DNA from: Paraspadella gotoi
Lineage: Eukaryota; Chaetognatha
Direction of reading: 5' to 3'
Assembly (NCBI GenBank): GCA_051294375.1
Contig: CM119266.1
Span: forward strand, 20,624,780-20,688,779
DNA: 64,000 nucleotides
In this document: piece by piece, positions 1 through 14,219 of the stretch
Layout of the letters: each line of letters starts with the position of its first letter
Numbering within the stretch: position 1 is the stretch's first letter
The notes under the pieces: generated by a model
The model's database searches: none
Told to the model about the DNA's origin: nothing
The model's input: only the letters and a program-made list of their open reading frames with translations
Program-made: the position numbers and the translations under genes

Positions 1-1170
1 TTTCGTCACACCCAGTTCACCACTTGCTTTTTAACGGCTTTTTTAAATGCTATTAAAATTAATCAATAGATATTCGGAGATCTTTAAGTTTCTACTTTTT
101 TTGTAATCGCTGGCTCTACTGGACCTTGCTGTGAGAGAAGCAACCTTATTGCACTATTTTGGCTTCAGAGGAGTTTTGAAGTTTGTCTGTCATCGCGAGC
201 AACCGATTTAGAACCAATGGTTAGTCCATCTGATCTCAAGTGTTGGTTTCTGTCAAATGCAGAAATATTGGGGAACGAAAGTCATTCAGTGAAGTGTTTA
301 AGCGACGCCGTCTGTCTCTGTATGTCTCTTTGTCTGTGTCTCTGTCTGTCTCTATCTCTCCATCTGCCTCAACCATTTTCTTTTTCTATTTTCATTTCTT
401 CGCTTCTTTCTTGCACGTATTACGCCGCCCAAAAACGCTCTTTGAGAACCGGCCATAAGGGGATAGTTTTTTCAGCACTTATTTTTTAATTACAAAGAGA
501 GAGAGAGAATGTAAAAGAAAGAGAGAAAGAAAAATAGAGAGAGAGAGACCGCGACTAAATTCCTATCGCTTGCTAAAAAATCAGTCTTGCATTGAATTTT
601 TAGCCTAAGAATCAGTATAGGGGAAGGAATCTTGTACTACCTTAAAACAGCCTAAAAATTGCGCCTCTAAATGGTCTGAAATCGAGCGGCGTAATATCTC
701 CTTTCTTTCTTTCTTACTTCCTTTTTGTCCTTTCTTTCTTATTTCATTTTTTCCTTTCTTTCTTATTTCATTTTCCCTCTTTCTTCCTTCTTTTTCTCCC
801 TCTCTTTTTACTTTCTTCAATGTGACCTCACTTTCGTTTTAATCGCTTTTCCTTTTGCGCCTTCTTATTTCTCGACAGACATCGCGTGTCAAGGATTTTA
901 TTGGCAGATGACGGCGACCGATGGGAAAACGTTAATTAGCGTTTATACGATTATAAACTTTTCTCCCGGATGTAATAGAAAAATTATTAGAGATGCAGCG
1001 ACCCGCTGCTGCGGCGCCGCGAGCCCTGCAGCTCGTTCCAGCTTTTCCCCGCGTGGAGACCATCACCGACCCTTCCTCATTCCGCCTCCTCTGTGGTCGA
1101 GACGATAAATAAAAATCTTTATCCTCAAATGTAAAACGACATTAAGAACTGAAAGGAAAATCGCCCGTCG
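1..1170. other. Left flank, low complexity, no gene recognised
   Basis: It holds CT/TGTC-rich (300-430), GA-rich (497-550) and TTTC-rich (690-830) stretches. A more complex stretch with a GC-rich patch lies at 880-1110, with short open frames that I do not recognise. I see nothing that can be called a gene. Confidence 0.6.
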
Positions 1171-1195
1171 NNNNNNNNNNNNNNNNNNNNNNNNN
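1171..1195. other. 25-N gap
   Basis: Exactly 25 Ns between non-repetitive sequence (left) and a GA-rich tract (right). Confidence 0.98.
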
Positions 1196-1537
1196 GAGGA
1201 GAAGAAAAAAGGGGCGTGATGGAGAAGAGAGAGAGAGAGAAGGAGAGAGAGAAGAGAGAGAGAGAGAGAGGGAGAGAGAGGAGAGATGAAGAGTGGAAGA
1301 GAATCGAAAAGAGTGAAAGAGAGATGACTCCAAAATATTTTGTTCACTAACCGCCCGTCGATTCAAGGGGACAGTTTTCGAATGGAATCTTTTTCTATGG
1401 AATTTTTTTCTCTCTTTTTTTTTGGGGGGGTGGGAAGGAGAATGTTTTAGACGTCGTGAGGATTGATGGTGGGGGGCGGGGGAGAAGGGGGGCAGACTTC
1501 ACTTTGCCGGTTTCGAGTCTGGCCGCAGATCGCAGCT
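1196..1537. other. GA-rich stretch and G-rich cluster left of the first unit
   Basis: It holds a GA tract (1228-1290), then a T- and G-rich stretch with several runs of five or more G (1423-1492). No gene is seen. Confidence 0.6.
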
Positions 1538-3337
1538 AAAAAAAAAAACAAAAAAAGCGATGGTTGTGATATAATGAGAAACTTGTTGCTGTTGTTGTTT
1601 TATCTCCGTCGCTTCTGGAACGCGAAAACGATTTCAACGCCGGTTAATGGAAAAAACATGGCGGCGACGGCGCTGCGTGACGGCGCCGCGGCGGCGCGGC
1701 TGCGAGGAGAAGAGGGCGGTGCTTGATTAATAATATATAAAACCAAAACTAAGCTATAAATTCTTTGAATCCTCTACATACTTAACCAAATTTCTTCGCC
1801 TTTTAGGAAGTTTCTACGCTTATCTGTAAAGATGGTTTCGAGATGTCGCTTTCGTTTTAGTTGTTTTGGTTCTACTTTATTGCAAAGGCTGCGTTTTGGC
1901 CCCGCTTTCCTTTCGTTGTAAAACTTGCCGACAGTTGATGTTGTGACTAATGCTGTAGGTTGATCTCTGTCGGATTTCGTGGTAAATGTTGTGACCAATG
2001 CAAAGTTTTGATGCTGTGACGGATGCTGCAGTTTGATGGCTGTGACGGATGCTGCAGGTTCCGATACTGTTGACGTTGCTGTAGCTGAGGAGACACGAAG
2101 GAACGACGACTCGAGGACTCGTTAAAGAGATCCGAGTTTTTGAGAAAAAAACGTTATTATTTAACTCGAGGGAAAATGGAAAGTAGAGAGAGAGAGAAGG
2201 ACGAGAGAGACGAGAGAGAGAGAGATGAGAGAAGAGAGAATGAGAGAGGAGAGAAGGAGAGAGAATATGGAAAGAGAGGTTCTAGGAAAAACTGACAGGG
2301 ATGAGAGAGACCGACAGACCCAGACCGAGAGACAGACGAGAGACGAAAGCTTTGCCGTTAAGATAGCGACGAACACAGACCCTCGCGGTATTGAAAGGCG
2401 CACAAAAAAAATATGCAGATAATTTTTTTTTTTTTTAAATTTAAAAAGTAAAATAAAATAAAACGACATCAGGAGTTGGTTGTAAGAAGCGCGAGTAGGA
2501 AACAGGAAGAGAGAGAGATAAAAAAAAGGGAAAAAAGGTGAAAAAGGGAAAAAAAGTAAAGAAGGAAGAGACGAGAACCAAAGGAATGACGGATGAACCT
2601 TAATGCAAGGCAGGGACGAGAGAAGAGCGAGACATCCAACAAAATCCATCATAATTCACATTCGTGAATGAATATTCAAAACAAAAATAAGGAAGAGATT
2701 AAAGGAGAGTGTGGCAAAGAGAGAGAGAGGAGAGAGGAAGAGAGAGAGACGAGAGAGAAGAGAAGAGATGAGAGAGCAGAGAGAGATGAGAATGAGAGAG
2801 AGGGAGAGAGGGGGGCAGAGGCGAACTTAATGGCATCGTTCGTTTCTGTACATAGAAGGGAGATGGAAATTTTGGCGGGGGGGGGAGGCGGGCAATGAGA
2901 GGAAAGGGAAAAAATGAAAGCGAAAAATCAGAGGAGATTGGCGGAGAGAAAATGTCTCGGAAAATATGGAATATATTAAATTACTAGTTTGTTGACAAAA
3001 TCAAGAGGCCGGTTAAAAGTCTCAAAGTTAAATTTGCTGAAAAGCGCGGTGCGAAAAAAAAGGAAAAAAAAAAGAAAAGAAAAAAAAATAAGTGAAATGG
3101 TTCCTCAGACGCCATAAGAGAGAGAAAAGCATTTCAAAGAGTAAAACTGTTGGAAAAGGAAAATGCAGGAAAATTTCCAAAAAAACAGAAATGAAACTCG
3201 GGATCTTTTATGTGTATGTTTTTATGGTGGCTTCAGGTGAAGAGGAGGAAGCGAAGTGGAGAAAAATAGAAAAATCTGACCATGAACGAAAATTGGAAAG
3301 AGATAAAAAATTGCAAGGCGAAAAATGAGGAGAAGAT

Positions 3338-3377
<40 letters not shown>

Positions 3378-6300
3378 ATCAAGAGAAGAGAGAGAGAGAG
3401 AAAGAGAGAGTCTTCATGGACCTATAATTTTTAAGTAAGGCAAGCTTTCCACTCTTATTAGTTTTAAAGGGCTTAAAGTGCTTCTTTTTTGATAAATAGA
3501 GAGAAAGGCAAAAAATTCCACAAGAAGAAATTAGACTAATAAGAAGAAGGAAACCGCATCAAGTTTATAAAAATTGTTTAAAAACAAATTTTTTTAAACA
3601 TAGTCATCGTAAAATATCAAAAAGACATAAAGATTAAAGGAATAACTTTTTTTTTCTTTACAAGAAAAAAAAAGCCAAAAGTTGAAACAGCCGAGAAAAT
3701 CGAGAGGAAAAAGATCTCGAGAGATTTTCGGACTGAGAATACTTGGAATACTTGAATTTAATTGAGGCCGCTTGAGGTTGAGAAATGACGCTGCCTGGCG
3801 CGTCGATGGAATGATCATGATGATGATGATATGATGACGATGATGATCGATGGGTGATGCTTAATCGATTGTCATGATGCATTCTATGATTATGATGTAG
3901 ATGAATCGATGTTTTAAATAATGCTGATGACAGAGGATTGATTATGATTATGATTAATGATGGACCCACCGCATGAAAATGATTCATTGGATGGTTGTAA
4001 TATTTATAAAGATAAATACGGACTATGCAATATGAAGAAGACAAAACTACATTAAGGTTGGCTTCGTTAAGATTACTGCCGCAATGAACTGCATATGGAA
4101 AAGGGATTTTGGAAGAGACTCGACCTTCGCGTGGAGTCAACACTTCTATCATCATCATCATCATCATCATCATTCATCATTCATCATCAATCATCATCAT
4201 CATCATCATCATCATCATTCGACGAGATGACAACCGCACGTGAAAATCGCAGACGACGACGACACGACGACGGACGACGAAGACAACGATGCTAATGACG
4301 ACAATTAATGATTGACAGCGAAATGACCAGAGGGACTGAGAACGAGCTCGGTGGAGGAAGTTGAAGGACAAACGACGGGGACGACACGACGACGACGACG
4401 ACGAACGACGCGACGATGCGACGACGACGGATTCTTAGTTGAACAACAAAGACAAAAATAAAGGGACACTTGAACATAGACCGTTGGAGGAAGACAACGA
4501 CGAGAGAGAATGAGAAAACAGAGAGAGAGAGAGAAGAGAGAGAGGAGAGGAGAAGAGAAGAGAAGGAGGATGAGAGAGAGAGAGAGAGAGAAACTCGTTT
4601 GGCCACGAGACTCATCAGATCGGAGATGGCTGCGGACGACAGTTTGTGCGCCATTCATTTTATGCGATCATTTCCGTCACAATTAACTCTTTAGTCTTTC
4701 TTTTAAATAATTTACATTTTTGTCTATTTTACATTGAAAACGAGGTTCAAGATAATTATGAGCGGGAAAAAAATGATTAAAATTTACACCAAAATAAAGA
4801 GAGGAATTTGCAAAACAAAAATGTCGAACACAACCTTTCAGACATTGCCATCAAAAATAAATCATGCGGCCAGCCTCCAATTTCTTCTCTCTCTCCGATT
4901 CTCTTCTTTCTTTTCACTTTCTTTCACATATCGCGGCAAAGATGAGAGAGAGAGAGAGAGAGAGTGAGAGAGAGAGAGAGAGTTCCAATTACCTTATCAT
5001 TTATTTAAAAAGATACAAATCAGTTTTTTTTTAGATATTTTTTTCCCCTATTACCTCGGCCTCTTCGCATTCCCCTGTCGCGCTCCAAATGTCTCTCAAA
5101 AACTTCTTTCTTCTTTTTTGATGAATGTCCCCCGCAGGCCGCCGCCGCTGCTCAGCCGCTCCCCCGCGGCGTCGGCTCCGGTGCCCCTCCGCTTTGACCA
5201 AGTGGATCTCCGGCGGTTTTGGCTGTGACCCGTTCGACCCCGAATGTGACTCGCGACGTCGCGTTTTGTGCCGCCCGACCGATATCACCCACATTCCGCC
5301 CACAACTAAATCCACCTCAACTCAATCGTTAATTTACCCGAGTTCCGATCAACACGCAGTCGCCATGACGGGACCGATCCCCTCGTCAGAACCCAATGCC
5401 GACCAATGGCTGCAGGAGTGTAGCCAGTGCAGCAGAGAGAGAATACTCCGGTCCCCCGCTTGACCCTGCCGCCTGGAAAAGCTATCTCTCTCTTCACTCT
5501 TTCGCTTTTGAAATTATTTTTTATTGGAAGTGTCTCTTCAAGAAAGAAGAATCCTTACGCAGGATAGCCTTAGGATAGATAGATAGATTAGATAGATAGA
5601 TAGATTAGATAGATAGATAATAGGATTAGATAGTATATAGATAGATAGATAGATAGATAGATAGCGTTACCATACGCCAGATCGCCTAAGAAACGCAATC
5701 TTCAAGTTCTTCGCCCCAACTTTTTAAAATTTATAGATAGATAGATAGATACGATAGGAATAGATAAGATTAGATAGATAATAGATTAGATAGATAGATA
5801 GATAGGATAGATAGATAATAGACTAGATAGAGTATCTTGAACTCGATGACGCCCGGAGAGGCGAGAAGGGAAGCGGAAGGTTCTAGCAGAGCTTCTAGAG
5901 CCGTCGACACCCGAAAGCCAGCGGGGACTATATTTAGGAAGGGACGGAGGCAACGTAGCGAGACCGCCTCGACGAGAGTCCCCGGATTTTCATCTTATCC
6001 CATCGGGAAAAAAGTTAAAAGAAAATAAAGACTGAGGACTGGAGGAAAAAAGTGAAAAATGTTAAAAAGGGAAGAAACAACACTATGGAGAAATATCAAT
6101 TGAACTTTAAAAAAATAAACCTTATGTACAGTAGTAGAACCGAAAAAAAAATAAAAAGAGCCAAAGAGAATCAGTGAAAAAAACATGAAACAAAAAGGAA
6201 TGAAAAATTGAAAAAAAAAAAAGTTTAAAATAAGAAAGAAAAAATGGCTTTAAAAGGAAATTTCTTTTAAAAAATGCAAAAAAGTTTACGACTTTTGAAC

Positions 6301-6571
6301 CTTAGAGATTTTGCAAATCCTTTATCACTAAAAAAGGTTGAAATGAGAACTAGCGGGAAAAAAGGTTGAACTTGAACTAAGCCCTTCACCGTATAAAGGT
6401 GTTCATTTTTTTTGCAAATAGTAGAACCGCAAAAATTGTCGTATATAAAGTGGATGAGAACCCAACAGAAAGTGTGTCTAAAAATAAAGTAGAGTTTTGT
6501 GTAGAGCTATAAATCTACACTGTATTTTGATGTCTTTAACCCCTTTCTCAGGTTACTCTCTCTCTCTCTCT

Positions 6572-6629
<58 letters not shown>

Positions 6630-7793
6630 TCTCTCTCTCTTATCCTGTTTTTGGTTTACGAGTTTTATTGGAAAAATCTTGGCCCGAAAAAAAGGTCAGG
6701 GAACGACTGGGAATGGCGAGCGAAGACAAGAAAGAAGGTCGCGAGAAAAAAAAATAAAAGAGGAAAGAAAGCAACAATTGAGGAGGAAATGAGAGGCTGG
6801 AAAAACAAGAAAAGGAAGTAAAAACAGTTGAAAAAAAAAGGAAAAAGAAAAGACAAGAAAAGACGAGAATGGATTAGAAAACCATAGGATGGCGGAAATT
6901 AAATATAATTAAAAAGGGAAGAAAGCGAAAAAAAAGAGAGAGAGAATGAGAAGACAATTCTGAAAAAAGATTGAAGGAAGTGAAGAATTATCGAAGAGGA
7001 GGATAAAAAAGCGTAAGGAAAGAAAATGAATTCGTGATGGGAGTGGCGAGGACATAACAGTCATAACATGAAAGCGACAAAGATAAAAAAAAGAAAGGAA
7101 AGAAAAAAAGGAATTTATCGGGTGCCGAGAGAATGAAAACTGCCTCCAGTACGAGGGCTTAATTACCGAACATAACGAAGAGAGAGGACCAAAGTGTCTT
7201 TCGCGCTCCGTGACAACCTGGTAACCGATCGAAAGTGTTTACTGCTACCGAAATTCACCAACGGCTAAATTTTAAAATCCTCCTTCTTGAGAACGTCGTT
7301 TCAAGAAAAGTTCTTTCGAGATTTTTTTTTCTTTTTGTATTTTATCCGTAAAAAACATCGGGCTAATGTTAAAATAATGCCAGAGTTTCTTATTAATGTT
7401 TAAGGGACAAAATAAGAAAACGGCAACTCTGAAGAAACAATCTTGAGAGAAGAAAAGGGAGTTGTTTTTTTTGTTTTTTTTTTTTTAATTCTTTGTTTTT
7501 ACTTAATGAAGGACTTCTGTTGGAAAATTGGCGCCTGAACACCAGCTTGAAAAGAAATTCTGGGAACCGCAGAGGGATTAAGCCAGATGGTTCCACCGTT
7601 TTAGTCTCTTTTTATTTTTTGTCGTTTTTCGTATTGAGTCTTGTTTTACTCCCTCAGCTTTATTGCCATTAGAAAAATAAGCTATATTAATCTGGTATCT
7701 TGATCTTTATATGGACTCTGCACCATAAACCGTTCTTGCTTTACTTAAGTTTTTTCTCTGTTTTTTCTTCTGTTCCCTTTGCAATCTCTCTCT
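1538..7793. repeat. 6-kb tandem unit, copy 1
   Basis: It begins at a poly-A stretch followed by gcgatggttgtgat and ends tgttccctttgcaatctctctct. It contains, in order: a GC-rich patch with atggcggcgacggcg (1659-1720), a 24-bp repeat tract (1930-2100), GA arrays, an ATC/GAC block (3810-4440), a GC-rich candidate exon (5138-5481), GATA arrays (5573-5835), a second GC-rich block (5830-6010) and a long CT array (6560-6640). Microsatellites here are broken by one-base errors compared with copy 3. Confidence 0.85.
5138..5481 (+). CDS. Candidate exon (unrecognised), first-unit version
   Basis: Equivalent of 16624-16966. The last part reads SVASAAEREYSGPPLDPAAW; the donor GT is altered to GC here (aagctatctc for aaggtatctc), probably an error. 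Confidence 0.28.
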
Positions 7794-8082
7794 AAAAAAA
7801 AAAACAAAAAAAAGCGATGGTTGTGATTAATGAGAAACTGGTTGGCTGTTGTTGTTTTATCTCCGTCGCTCTGGAACGCGAAAACGATTTCAACGCCGGT
7901 AATGGAAAAAACATGGCGGCGACGGCGCTGCGGTGACGGCGCCGCGGCGGCGCGGCTGCGGAGGAGAAGAGGGGGTGCTTGATTTAATAATATATAAAAC
8001 CAAACTAAGTATAAATTTCTTTGAATTCCTACATTTAACCAATTTCTTCGCCTTTTAGAAGTTTCTACGCTATCTGGTAAAG

Positions 8083-8358
8083 ATGCGTTCGAGATGTCGC
8101 TTTCGTTTTAGTTGTTTTGGTTCTACTTATGCAAAGGCTGCGGTTTTGGCCCGCTTTCCTTTCGTTGTAAACGTTGCCGCAGTTGATGTTGTGACTAATG
8201 CTGTAGTTGATGCTCTGTCGGATTTCGTGGTAAATGTTGTGACCAATGCTAAGTTTGATGCTGTGACGGATGCTGCAGTTGATGCTGTGACGGATGCTGC
8301 AGTTGATACTGTGACGTTTGCTGTAGCTGAGGAGACACGAAGGACGACGACTCGATGA
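8083..8358 (+). other. 24-bp imperfect repeats with an open frame (91 codons)
   Basis: A motif close to gatgctgtgacggatgctgc agtt repeats several times, giving a protein frame with VTDAAVDAVTDAAVDTVT. The same place in unit copy 1 (1840-2115) is frameshifted. It could be a minisatellite that is open by chance or part of a real protein. I see no start context or splice signals that settle it. Confidence 0.3.
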
Positions 8359-8419
8359 CTCGTTAAAGAGATCGAGGTTTTTTGAGAAAAAAACGTTTTA
8401 TTTAACTCGAGGGAAGAAA

Positions 8420-8444
8420 NNNNNNNNNNNNNNNNNNNNNNNNN
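8420..8444. other. 25-N gap with nothing missing
   Basis: The flanks gagggaagaaa and gaaatggaaagt meet in unit copy 1 (2167-2184, gagggaaaatggaaagt) with no intervening sequence. Confidence 0.98.
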
Positions 8445-11403
8445 GAAATGGAAAGTGAGAGAGAGAGAGAAGGCACGGAGAGACGAGAGAGAGAGAGAGG
8501 AGAGAAGAGAGAATGAGAGAGGAGAAGAGGAGAGAGAATGATGGAAATGAAGAGTTCTAGGAAAAACTGACAGGGATTGAGAGAGACCGGACAGACCAGA
8601 CCGAGAGACAGACGAAGAGACGAAAGCTTTGCCGTTAAGATAGGCCGACGAACACAGACCTCGCGGTATTGAAAGGCGCACAAAAAAAATATGCAGATAA
8701 TTTTTTTTTTTTTAAATTTAAAAAGTAAAATAAAATAAAACGACATCAGAGTGGTTGAAAGAAAGGCGCGAGTAGGGAAACAGAGAAGAGAGAAGATAAA
8801 AAAAAGGAAAAAAGGTGAAAAAAGGGAAAAAAAGTAAAGAAGAAGAGACGAGAACCAAAGGCAATGACGGATGAACCTTAATGCAAGGCAGGGACGAGAG
8901 AAGAGCAGACATCCAACACAAATCCATCATAATTCACATTCGTGAATGAATATTCAAAACAAAAATGAGAGGAAGAGATTAAAGGAGAGTGTGCAAAGAG
9001 AGAGAGAGGAGAGAGGAGAGAGAGAGAGAGAGAGAGAGAGAAGAGATGAAGAGCAGAGAGAGACGAGAGATGAGAGAGGGAGAGAGGGGGCGGCAGAGGC
9101 GACTTAATGCATCGTTCGTTTCGTGTACATAGAAGGGAGATGAAAATTTTGGCGGGGGGGGGAGGCGGGCAATTGAGAGGAAAGGGAAAAAACATGAAAG
9201 CGAAAAAATCAGAGGAGATTGGCGGAGAGAAAAATTGTCTGGAAAAATGGAATATATTAAATTTACTAGTTGTTGACAAAATCAAGAGGCCGGTAAAAGT
9301 TCAAGTTAAATTTTGTGAAAAGCGCGGGCGAAAAAAAAGGAGAAAAAAAAAAGAAAAGAAAAAAAAATAAGTTGAAATGGTTCCTCAGACGCCATAAGAG
9401 AGGAGAAAAGATTTCACAAGAGTAAAACTTGGAAAAGAAAATTGCGAGGAAAATATTCCAAAAAAAACAGAAATGAAACTCGGGATTTTTATGTGTAGTT
9501 TTATGGTGGCTCAGGTGAAGAAGGAGGAAGCGAAGTGTGAGAAAAATAGAAAAATCTGAAATGAACAAAATGGAAAGAGATAAAAAATTGCAAGGCGAAA
9601 AATGGAGAAGGATGAGGAGAGAGAGAGAGAAGAGAGAGAGAAGAGAGAGAGAGATCAAGAGAAGAGAGAGAGAGAGAAAGAGAAGTCTTCATGACCTATA
9701 ATTTTAAGTAAGCAAGGCTTTCCACTCTTATTAGTTTTAAAGGGCTTAAAGTGCTTCTTTTTTTGAAATAGAGAGAAAGGCTAACAAAATCCACAAGAAG
9801 GAATTAAGACTAATAAGAACGAAGAAGACGCATCAAGGTTATAAAAATTGTTTAAAAACAATTTTTTAAACAATAGTCATCTAAAATAGTCAAAAAGAAT
9901 AAAGATTAAAGAATAACTTTTTTTTTTCTTTCAAGAAAAAAAAAAGCTCCAAAAGTTGGTAAAGCCGAGAAGAATCGAGAGGAAAATATCTCGAGAGATT
10001 TTGGCTGAGAGACTACTTGGAATACTGAATTTAATTGAGGGCCGCTGAGGTTTGAGAAATGACGCTGCCTGGCGCGTCGATGCATTGATGCATGATGATG
10101 ATGATATGATGACGATGATGATCGATGGGTATCTAATCGATTGATCATGATGATTCTATGATTATGATGTGAGATGAGATCGATGTTTTAAAATAATGCT
10201 TGATGACAGAGGATTGATTATGATTATGATAATGATGGACAAACGGATGAAAATGATTCAATATGGATGGTGTAATATTTATAAGGATAAATACGACTAT
10301 GCAATATGAAGAAGAACAAAAACTACATTAAGGTTGGCTTCGTTAAGATACTGCCGCAATTGAACTGCATTGGAAAAAGGGATTTTGGAGAGACTCGACC
10401 TTCGCTGGAGTCAATACTCATCTATCATCATCATCATCATCATTCATCATTTCATCATTCATCATCATATCATCATCATCATCATCATCATCATCATTCG
10501 ACGAGATGACAACCGCACGTGAAAATCGCAGACGACGACGACACGACGACGACGACGGAAGACAACGATGCTAATGACGAACAATTAATGATGACAGCGA
10601 AATGACCAGAGGACTGAGAACGAGCTCGTGGAGGAACGTTGAAGGACAAACGAGGGGACGACGACGACGACGACGACGACGAACGACGCGACGATACGAC
10701 GACGACGGATTCTAGTTGACAACCAAAGACAAAAATAATAGGGACACTTGAAAATAGACCTTGGAGGAAGACAACGACGAGAGAGAATGAGAAACAGAGA
10801 GAGAGAGAGAAGAGAAGAGAGAGAGAGGAGAAGAGAAGAGAAGGAGGAGAGAGACGAGAGAGAGAGAGAAACTCGTTTGGCCACGAGACTCATCAGATCG
10901 GAGATGGCTGCGGACGACAGTTTGTGCGCCATTCATTTTATGCGACTCATTTCCGTCACAATTAACTCTTTAGTCTTTTACTTTTAATAATTACATTTTT
11001 TCTATTTTACATTGAAAACGAGGTGTCAAGATAATTTAGAGGGGAAAAAATGATTAAATGTTACACCAAAATAAAGAGAGGAATTTGCAAAACAAAAATG
11101 TCGAACAAACTTCGACATGCATCAAAAATAAATCATGACGGCCACGCCTCCAATTTCTCTCTCTCTCTCCGATTCTCTTTCTTTCTTTTCTACTTTCTTT
11201 CACATATCGCGGCAAAGAGAGAGAGAGAGCAGAGAGAGAGTGAGAGAGAGAGAGAGAGTTCCATTACCTTATCATTTATTAAAAATGATCAAATCAGTTT
11301 TTTAGATATTTTTTCCCCTATTACCTCGGCCTCATTCGCATTCCCCGTCGCGCCAAATGTCTCTCAAAACTTCTTTCTTCTTTTTTGATGAATGTCCCCG
11401 CAG

Positions 11404-11742
11404 CCGCCGCCGCTGGCTCAGCCGCTCCCCCGCGGCGTCGGCTCCGGTCGCCCCTCCGCTTTGACCAATGGATCTCCGGCGGTTTGGCTGTGACCCGTCG
11501 ACCCCGGAATGTGACCTCGCGACGTCGCGTTTGTGCCGCCCGACCCGATATCACCCACATCCGCCCACAACTAAATCCACCTCAACTCAATCGTCTATTT
11601 ACCGAGTTCGATCAACACGAGTCGCCATGACGACCGATCCCCTCCGTCAGAACCCAAGCCGACCAATGGCTGCAGGAGTGTAGCCAGTGCAAGCAGAGCA
11701 GGAATACTCCGGTCGCCCGCTTGACCCTGCCGCCTGGAAAAG
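11404..11742 (+). CDS. Candidate exon (unrecognised), second-unit version
   Basis: Equivalent of 16624-16966, with acceptor and donor (AAAAG/GTATCT) intact. A frame without a stop covers RRPRNVTSRRRVCAARPDIT, which is interrupted in the third-unit version by a one-base difference. Confidence 0.3.
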
Positions 11743-11853
11743 GTATCTCTCTCTCACTCTTTCGCTTTTGAAAAATTATTTTTTTATTGGAAGTGTTCTT
11801 CAAGAAAGAAGAAGTAATCCTACGCAGGATAGCCTTAGATAGAATAGATAGAT

Positions 11854-11899
<46 letters not shown>

Positions 11900-12057
11900 T
11901 AGATAGATAGATAGATAGATAGATAGGTTACCATACGCAGGATCGCCTAAGAAACGCAATCTTCAAGTTCTTCGCCCCAACTTTTTATTAAAATTATATA
12001 GATAGATAGATAGATAGATAGTTAATAGATAAGATTAGATAGATACATAGATTAGAT

Positions 12058-12097
<40 letters not shown>

Positions 12098-12825
12098 GTA
12101 TCTTGAACTCGATGACGCCCGGAGAGGCGAGAAGGCGAAGCGGAGTTCTAGCAGAGCTTCTAGAGCCGTCGACACCCGAAGCCAGCGCGGAGCTATATTT
12201 AGAAGGGACGGAGGCCAACGTAGCGAGACCGCCTCGGACGAGAGTCCCCGGATTTTCATCTTATCCCATCGGGAAAAAAAGTTAAAAAGAAAAAAGACTG
12301 AGGGAACTGGAGGGGAAAAAAGGAAAAATGTAAAAAAGGGAGAAACAACACTATGGAGAAAATATCATTGAACTTTAAAAAAAATAAACCTATGTACAGT
12401 AGTAGAAACGAAAAAAAATAAAAAGAGCCAAAAGAATCATGAAAAAAACATGAAGACAAAAGGAATGAAAAATGAAAAAAAAAAAGTTAAAATAAAGAAA
12501 GAAAAAATGGTAAAAAGGAAAATTTCTTTAAAAAATGCAAAAAAGTTACGACTTTTGAACCTTAGAATTTTGCAAATCCTATCCTAAAAAGGTTGAAATG
12601 AGAATAGCGGGAAAAGGTTTGAAACTTGAACTAAGCCTTCACCGTATTAAAGGTGTTCATTTTTTTTTGGCACTAATAGTAGAACCGCAAAATTGTGTAT
12701 AAAGTGGATGAGAACCCACAGAAAGTGGTGTCTAAAAATTAAAGTAGAGTTTTTGTAGAGCTATAAATCTACACTGTATTTTGATGTCCTTAACCCCATT
12801 CTCAGGTTTATCTCTCTCTCTCTCT

Positions 12826-12886
<61 letters not shown>

Positions 12887-14219
12887 CTCTCTCTTATCCT
12901 TTTGTTTTTGGTCTTACGAGTTTTATGGGAAAAATCTTGGGCCCGAAAAAAAGGTCAGGGAACGATGGGAATGGCGAGCGAAGACAAAAGAGAAGGTCGC
13001 GAGAAAAAAAAATAAAAAGAGGAAAGAAAGAAAATTGAGAGGAAATGGAGGTGGAAAAAAAGAAAAGGAAGTAAAACAGTGAAAAAAAGAGAAAAAGAAA
13101 AGAAAGAAAAGAGAGAATGGATTAGAAACATAGGAGTGGCGGAATAAATATAATTAAAAAGGGAAAGAAAGCGAAAAAAAGAGAGAGAGAATGAGAAGAC
13201 AATTTGAAAAAAGATTGAAGGAAATGTAAGAATTATCCGAAGAAGGAGGATAAAAAGGTAAGGAAAGAAAATGAATTCGTGATGGGAGTGGCGGAGGAAA
13301 AAGTGAATAATAAAGAAAAGATAAAAAAAAGAAAGGAAAGAAAAAAAAGGAATTTACGGGGTCGGAGAATGAAAACTGCCTCCAGTCGAGGCTTAATTAC
13401 CGAACATAACGAAGAGAGAGACCAAAGTGATCTTTCGCGCTCCGTGACAACCTGGTAACCGATCAAAGTGTTACTCGCTACCGAAATTCACCAACGGCTA
13501 AATTTTTAAAATCCTCCTCTTTGAGAACGTCGTTTCAAGAAAAGTTTTCTCGAGAATTTTTTTTCTTTTTGTATTTTATCCGTAAAAACATCGGGCTAAT
13601 GTTAAAATAATGCCAGAGTTCTTATTAATGTTCTTAAGCGGCAACTCTGAAGAAACAATCTTGAGAGAAGAAAAGGGAGTTGTTTTTGTTTTTTTTTTTT
13701 AATTCTTTGTTTTTACTTATGAAGGACTTCTGTTGGAAAATTGGCGCTGAACACCAGCTTGAAAAGAAATTCTGGGAACCGCAGAGGGATTAAGCCAGAT
13801 GGTTCCACCGTTTTAGTCTCTTTTTATTTTTTGTCGTTTTTCGTATTGAGTCTTGTTTTACTCCCTCAGCTTTATTGCCATTAGAAAAATAAGCTATATT
13901 AATCTGGTATCTTGATCTTTATATGGACTCTGCACCATAAACCGTTCTTGCTTTACTTAAGTTTTTTCTCTGTTTTTTCTTCTGTTCCCTTTGCAATCTC
14001 TCTCTGACAGACAGACCGAGAGACAGACCGAGAGACAGAAAGCTTTGCCCGTTAAGATAGCGACGAACACAGACCCTCGCGTTTGAAAGGCGCAAAAAAA
14101 ATATGAGATAATTTTTTTTTTTTTTAAATTTAAAAAGTAAAATAAAATAAAACGACATCAAGAGTTGGTTGGAAGAAGCGCGAGTAGGGAAAGGAGAGAG
14201 AGAGAGATAAAAAAAAAGG

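Larger units (their letters stand above)
7794..14005. repeat. 6-kb tandem unit, copy 2
   Basis: It repeats 1538-7793 in full, in the same order and orientation. Its last 270 or so bases are essentially identical to the end of copy 1, while the interior differs by many one-base indels. It contains a 25-N gap at 8420-8444 where the other copy shows nothing missing. Confidence 0.85.
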
